Source: Hyaloperonospora brassicae (lineage: Eukaryota; Oomycota; Peronosporomycetes; Peronosporales; Peronosporaceae). From it: a DNA stretch of 64,000 nt. This document shows, one piece after another, positions 59,838 through 64,000 of the stretch. Below the pieces are notes generated by a model. That model did no database searches. It was given only the letters and a program-made list of their open reading frames with translations, and had not been told where the DNA came from. The stretch spans positions 1-64,000 of the forward strand of contig CANTFL010000545.1 of assembly GCA_947650285.1 (NCBI GenBank). Direction: 5' to 3'. Positions within the stretch are counted from its first letter, which is position 1, and each line of letters begins with the position of its first letter. The position numbers and the translations under genes were made by a program.

Positions 59838-61706
59838 GTGCCTCCGAAACTCACTTCGGAGATAATTCAATTGCCGACGCTAGAACCGAATCGGTTCTTG
59901 CGTGATCTGCGTAGTGACAAAGTCAAGCAGATCTGTATACTCGTCATGGATAATGAGTATGTGGCCGATATTCGGTCGGCGACAGTATTTGCTGAGAACG
60001 AACGGGTTTTCAGCAGCTCATCGATGGACGAAAGTGTCCTCGATGAGAAGACTCGGATTGAGCGATACACGTCTCAATCCTGGGAGTCGCTCCAGGCAAA
60101 TCTTTTGTATAAGGATTTGATCGAATTCAAGGATATATTCCCTGAATCCGTGCCATGCAAGTTGCCTAAGGACAAAGGCACTTGACACGAGATCGAGATC
60201 AAGCCGTGCTCGAAGTACTGTGTCATGAAGCAGTGGCCACTGCCTCGTGAACAAGTACTAGCGATCGACAATTTCTTTTGCCAATCGCTTAGCAGCGGGC
60301 CATGTGAGGGAATCAACATTTCCCCTCACAGCTCTCCGACCTTCTGTGTGCGAAAAGCCACAGGAGGATGGCGGATAGTGCACGCATTCAACAAGTTGAA
60401 TGCTGCAACGGCACCGGCTCAGACGCCGATACCGAGGAAGGACGTAATCATAGATGGTATGTCAAACAGTACCATCTTTTCGTCCATGGATCTTATGGAT
60501 GGCTTCTATCAGATCCTCATGCGCGAACGGGACAAACCGTTCACAGCAGTGAGCACCCCCAGCGGTATGCTGTGGGAATGGCCAGTGATGCCATGGGGGC
60601 TGAGTAATACCCCTGCAACATTCAATAGATGTGTTACAAATCTGTTGAGGCCGGTGCGAGACTTCGCACCGAGTTACTTCGATGATGTGTGTCGTCCATA
60701 CCGGGATGTGGACGGGAAGACGGACGTTGAAATTCATAGAACTCATGTTCGTCAGGTTCTTCAACTTGTGCGCAAGCATAAGTTGTATGCCAATCATAAG
60801 AAGTGTATATTTGCGGCAAGCGAAATACCACTTCTTGGGTGCATCGTGGGTAAACACGGCGTACGCCCTGATCCCGAAAAGATCAAGGCGATCACCGACT
60901 GGCCAGTGCCAGTTGATGTCAAGGGACTAAGGTAGTTCCTTGGACTAGCGGCGTACTTGCACAAGTACTCGCGCAATTACGCCGAGATGACTGTTCATTT
61001 TTCTTGCTTGCTCAAGAACCATGTGAAGTGGTCATGGAACGCTGAGTGCCAGAGTTACTTCGAAGGTATCAAGCAAAGCTTGATGCAATCGCCGATCTTG
61101 GCGATTGCAGATCAGGACCGACCTTTTCATGTGGTCTATGACGCCAGCGATTTTGCGATCGGCTGTGCGTTGATGCAGTATGATACAGACGGCGCAGAGC
61201 GCGTCGTTTGCTATCAATCGCGTCAGCTGCAACCTGATAAACGCAATTATCCAGTGCATGACAAGGAACTCCTTGCCATGAAATATGCACTGGCTATGTT
61301 CCGGGTCTATCTCTTGGGAGATAGACCGTTCATCGTCTATACGGACCATGCGTCACTACGCACGGCCGTGAATATTTCACACCTCTTGCAAAGGATGGCG
61401 AGGCGGCTGTCCTTCTTTGCGGAGTATAACTTCTCCGTGGAGTACAAGTCAGGACGACTTAACGTCGTCGCTGATGCGTTATCACGTCGGCCCGACTTCG
61501 AGCCAACGACCCGAGACAACAGTGAGGCCTTGCCCACTGTTGCGACATTGTCCATCAGTGTGCCGTCGTCGCCGTTACTCGATGACGTGCAGAAGGCATA
61601 CGCAGGAGACAAGAATCTCCTCCGTTTGATGGGTCGTCTTGCGAATCCATCCCGGAAATCTTTGTCGGATTTGCCGGCCCTGTACCGTTCCTCTTTGAAT
61701 CGGTAA
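59838..61706 (+). pseudogene. Gypsy reverse transcriptase and RNase H
   Basis: One frame runs through the whole region with only two internal stops (TGA 60183, TAG 60933) and a TAA at 61704. RT shows KQWPLPREQV, GGWRIVHAFNKLN, the LMDGFYQI segment, MPWGLSNTPATFNR, the active site YFDDV (Asp codons at 60681) and LLGCIVGKHGVRPDPEK. RNase H shows VVYDASDFAIGCAL (Asp at 61140), HDKELLAMKYAL (Glu at 61266), VYTDHASLR (Asp at 61344) and ADALSRRPDFE. The catalytic residues are retained, so the disruption is recent relative to the decayed copy at 47880-51090. Confidence 0.92.
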
Positions 61707-62590
61707 ACGACTCCCAATGGCCTGCTACACTATACAGCAGTTGCCTCCGACACGCCTCGTGTCGTCGTTTCCGATCATGATGAATTGCGATAACGCATCA
61801 TGTTCGAGTGTCACGACGCGTCGTCTGGCGGTCATCGTGGCCGAGAAAAGACTTACCTCACGGTCAGTCGTGACTTTTACTGGCCCCGCCAGTATCAGTT
61901 TGTCCGCAAGTACATACGTGCTTGCGAGGTCTGTCAACGGGTGAAGCCTAGCCCTTCATCCCGTGCACCGTTACAACCTCTGCAGGTCCCGGCAGAGTGT
62001 TGGGAGTCCGTGTCCATGGAATTTGTCTTCGGGTTCCCCAAAGACACTAACAAGAATAATGGTATTCTTGTATTTGTGGATCGTTTCAGCAAGATGGTCC
62101 ATCTTGATGCAGTCTTTGAATCGATCAATGCACACGGTTGTGCGCGTGTCTTCATCCACACTGTGTTTCGACTCCACGGACTTACCCCGTGAACTCGTAT
62201 ACGACCGTGATCCTTGGTTCACGGCGGCGTTTTGGCAATTCGTGTTTCGCACATTGGGAACACGGTTGAAGATGTCAACGTCTGACCATCCTAAAACAGA
62301 TGGTCAGACCGAACGTGCGAACCATGTCCTCGAAGAATTTTTTCGTGGATACGTCCACTCCTTTTCACATAGGAGTGAGCTCTTACCGATGATTGAGTTT
62401 GCCATCAACAACTCCGTGCATGCGTCCACAACTCATACACCGTTCTACGTAAATGGCTTACACCACCCAAGTATTCCCGCTCTCATACAGAGTGACTCTG
62501 GGTTAAGAGGGGGGAGGGACCCGCTCGAGCGAAAACCGTTTTGGCTCTTGCTCATCACGTATCACCGCTCACGCCGATACGTTTGATGCC
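61707..62590 (+). pseudogene. Gypsy integrase, finger and core
   Basis: The HHCC finger (His codon at 61812; CEVC) is followed by the core. The first catalytic Asp of the core, expected in SMDF, is Glu here (SMEFVFGFP, codon 62019), which should abolish activity. The second Asp is in YDRDPWF (62203) and the Glu in DGQTERA (62311). A TAA at 61791 interrupts the start, and an extra base near 62175 shifts the frame between HGL and PRELV. A further frame change lies near 62500. It would insert the cDNA into chromatin if repaired. Confidence 0.9.
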
Positions 62591-63162
62591 GATGTCGACG
62601 TTGTCGACATCGAGGAAATCGAGCTTAGCAGTAGCGATGACGCTGCTGCTACATCAGACAATGATGACGATGCTGGGATATTCAGCATCGTCAACGACAA
62701 TGCCAGCGAGGAAGAAGACACCCTCGTTGAAGAAGAGAACGATCTCTTTGCAGTGCGCACGAAGCGCACTGAAAAACAAAACAACGAGTCAGCAGAGAAC
62801 TTCCTGCTGACTCGAGAGGCGGTAGTCCGTTTCGTTCAGGACTCCATCGCAAATGCGGTGGACCGCCAGAAACGGAACGCAGACAAGAATAGAAGAGCAA
62901 ATGTTCTTTAATTTAAAGTTAATGACCTTGTACTACTGTCTACGGTAAACTTACCTGAACATGTAGTCACTAATGTCGGCAATAGAAAACTTCTGCCGAA
63001 ATACATTGGTCCTTTTTGTGTGTTGCACCGGAAGGGCAATGCATACACGATTGAGTTGTTTCGCAGGATGCGCACGCATCCTACGTTCTATGTTGGTCGT
63101 CTCCGCCCGTGCTATGGGTACGAGACCTCTTGCGAGAACGGAGACAGCCAGCACGCTCAATA
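62591..63162 (+). pseudogene. Gypsy integrase C-terminal part: acidic linker and GPF domain
   Basis: An Asp/Glu-rich linker (about 62590-62750) leads to FVQDSIANAVDRQKRNADKN, a TAA at 62909, then VNDLVLLSTVNLP and KLLPKYIGPFCVLHRKGNAYTI. This is the GPY/F-type domain that ends in HPTFYVGRLRP, and a TAA at 63160 ends the frame. The domain is thought to contact nucleic acid or chromatin. The acidic linker is unusually dense in long hairpins (62590-62612, 62666-62692, 62751-62771, 62785-62814). Confidence 0.85.
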
Positions 63163-63504
63163 ATCCCCAACATATTCTTGTGATCACGTACCAAAGTCTC
63201 AAGTTGGTCCTTCAGCGACGCGGTCTCGCGACAAGCCGCCTCTAGCTCGTCGCGCAAACGGTGCTTCACGCTTTCGCTCTCGAGTTGAAAGAACGCAAGA
63301 TCGGTCCTTCTCCCGATAGGTACGGAGACGTCGTACGGTCGTCAGCAAGTTGTGCCAACGATTGTATTCGTGATCGACGTCCACCCTCAACTCGGTCAGG
63401 TAACGCCAATAGTTACCCAAAGTCTTCTGCAGGACCGGGGGTTGAGCCAACCCTTGTCTATCCACTGCTACTGGAACCACTGATATATTCTCACGGTGGT
63501 CGAC
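63163..63504 (+). other. Linker between GPF domain and chromodomain
   Basis: Sense frames are Ser/Arg-rich and broken. The minus strand is open over most of it (see findings). No domain is recognised. Confidence 0.4.
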
Positions 63505-63695
63505 GCCTTTACGTGGGTCGTATCTTGAGCCACCGCGTGAAGAAAAGGGAGCGGGCATGTTACCTTGTCCGCTGGCGTGGGAAACCACTATCGTATGACA
63601 GCTGGGAACCCCGATCCCAGCTGATGGTTGACATTGAAGGTCTAGTTCACCAGTATGACGAGACTCATCCGATAGGTCCGAGAGCCCATCGGTAA
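63505..63695 (+). pseudogene. Gypsy chromodomain
   Basis: The frame entering from 63387 reads LYVGRILSHR, then CYLVRWRGKPLSYDSWEP, SQLMVDIEGLVHQYDE and a TAA at 63693. The aromatic and W-x-x-W pattern (LVRWRG...SWEP) is the chromodomain signature. Such a domain on integrase directs insertion to particular histone marks. Here it is out of frame with the integrase. Confidence 0.9.
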
Positions 63696-64000
63696 ACACG
63701 CGCTTTTGGCGCTTGTAGACGGATTGCAAGTTTGCAATCGCGTCCCGCATCTCAGCTGAGATGTATGCCCTTCCCCCGGGCGAACTTAGGGAATACACGT
63801 CCCTATGTGCACGTTGCGATTGTAGACACAGCTCGCTCAAGAATCACCCCAAGTAAGGCATGGAATGCCGGCCTCACTTGACAAATATGGAATCGGTACC
63901 TTGCACCGGTTGGCGTTCGCTTTTCAAACTTGAGGCGTATCGCCTCAAGCTTCTTAAGCCACCCTTCTCGTTCAAAATTCTAGACATTTTGGACGAAGGC
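63696..64000. other. Hairpin-rich 3' region of the gypsy element
   Basis: Non-coding in the sense direction. Consecutive inverted repeats include GATTGCAA/TTGCAATC (63722-63739), the perfect palindrome CATCTCAGCTGAGATG (63748-63763) and CTTGAGGCG/CGCCTCAAG with a 3-nt loop (63929-63949). No LTR start matching TGTAACGGGG occurs before the edge. Confidence 0.6.

Larger units (their letters stand above)
57506..64000 (+). mobile_element. Degenerate Ty3/gypsy element with chromodomain
   Basis: Order: 442-bp 5' LTR, PBS, gag with a knuckle, protease, RT, RNase H, integrase, chromodomain, then a hairpin-rich 3' stretch to the edge of the window. RT before integrase and the C-terminal chromodomain place it in Ty3/gypsy, chromovirus-like. 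The frames carry at least ten stops and about four to five frameshifts, so it is not autonomous. No 3' LTR is seen before 64000. The pentamer before the 5' LTR is CTTTC. The element is strikingly rich in short perfect inverted repeats over its whole length (see findings). Confidence 0.93.

Noticed and set aside
59188..60935. Many TAG stops in gypsy pol, considered as programmed readthrough, RNA editing or an altered code
   Set aside because: Frameshifts, TGA and TAA stops and an altered integrase Asp occur in the same element. Copia-B uses TAG as its final stop, so simple decay explains them.
1..64000. Ribosomal RNA, snRNA and host protein-coding genes
   Set aside because: None was recognised on either strand. 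Only the two tRNA-like copies have RNA-gene features.

Overview
The window looks like a gene-poor, repeat-rich stretch of a eukaryotic genome. The oomycete-type Ty1/copia and Ty3/gypsy proteins suggest a Phytophthora or downy-mildew relative. That placement comes from family resemblance, not from any host gene. I recognise no convincing intact host protein gene. The only intact protein gene is the gag-pol of one young copia element. Two copies of a tRNA-like gene sit in the arms of a large inverted repeat.

Layout. Bases 1-13443 are mostly AT-rich and decayed. They hold a degenerate ~20-bp tandem repeat (4059-4242), a 117-codon ORF of unknown nature (4424-4777), a probable minus-strand copia gag relic (about 6890-7600), and coding-like remnants near 8787-9620, 9840-10018 and 13088-13443. 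Copia-A (13444-17003, minus) has gag, protease and integrase, but lacks reverse transcriptase and RNase H and carries tandem stop codons. Copia-B (19755-24814, plus) is complete, with apparently identical 529-bp LTRs, a GTTAA target duplication and a 1321-aa polyprotein. It sits inside a much older copia relic (about 17770-25490) whose integrase, RT and RNase H are still collinear with copia-B.

From 25947 to 33840 lies a large inverted duplication: two ~3.39-kb arms around a 1.1-kb spacer that contains a solo LTR of the same copia family. Each arm carries the tRNA-like gene and a 150-codon open frame. From 33841 to 57505 most sequence is unrecognisable AT-rich DNA. It includes a decayed gypsy pol copy (about 47880-51090), a possible old LTR ending at 52614, a GC-rich 37-bp tandem duplication and small microsatellites.

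The right end (57506-64000) is a degenerate chromodomain-type Ty3/gypsy element. Its 5' LTR, PBS, gag, protease, RT, RNase H, integrase and chromodomain are all recognisable, but stops and frameshifts break the frames. The 3' LTR lies beyond the window or is missing.

Most unusual signal. The gypsy element, LTR included, is packed with short, closely spaced, mostly perfect inverted repeats (stems of 7-11 bp, loops of 2-15 nt) about every few tens of bases, through coding and non-coding parts alike. At least two such sites in the decayed gypsy copy have changed sequence yet can still pair. Other points of interest are the copia start codon lying inside a primer-binding site that matches the initiator-tRNA anticodon arm, and tRNA-like A and B boxes at exact tRNA spacing in the copia LTR.
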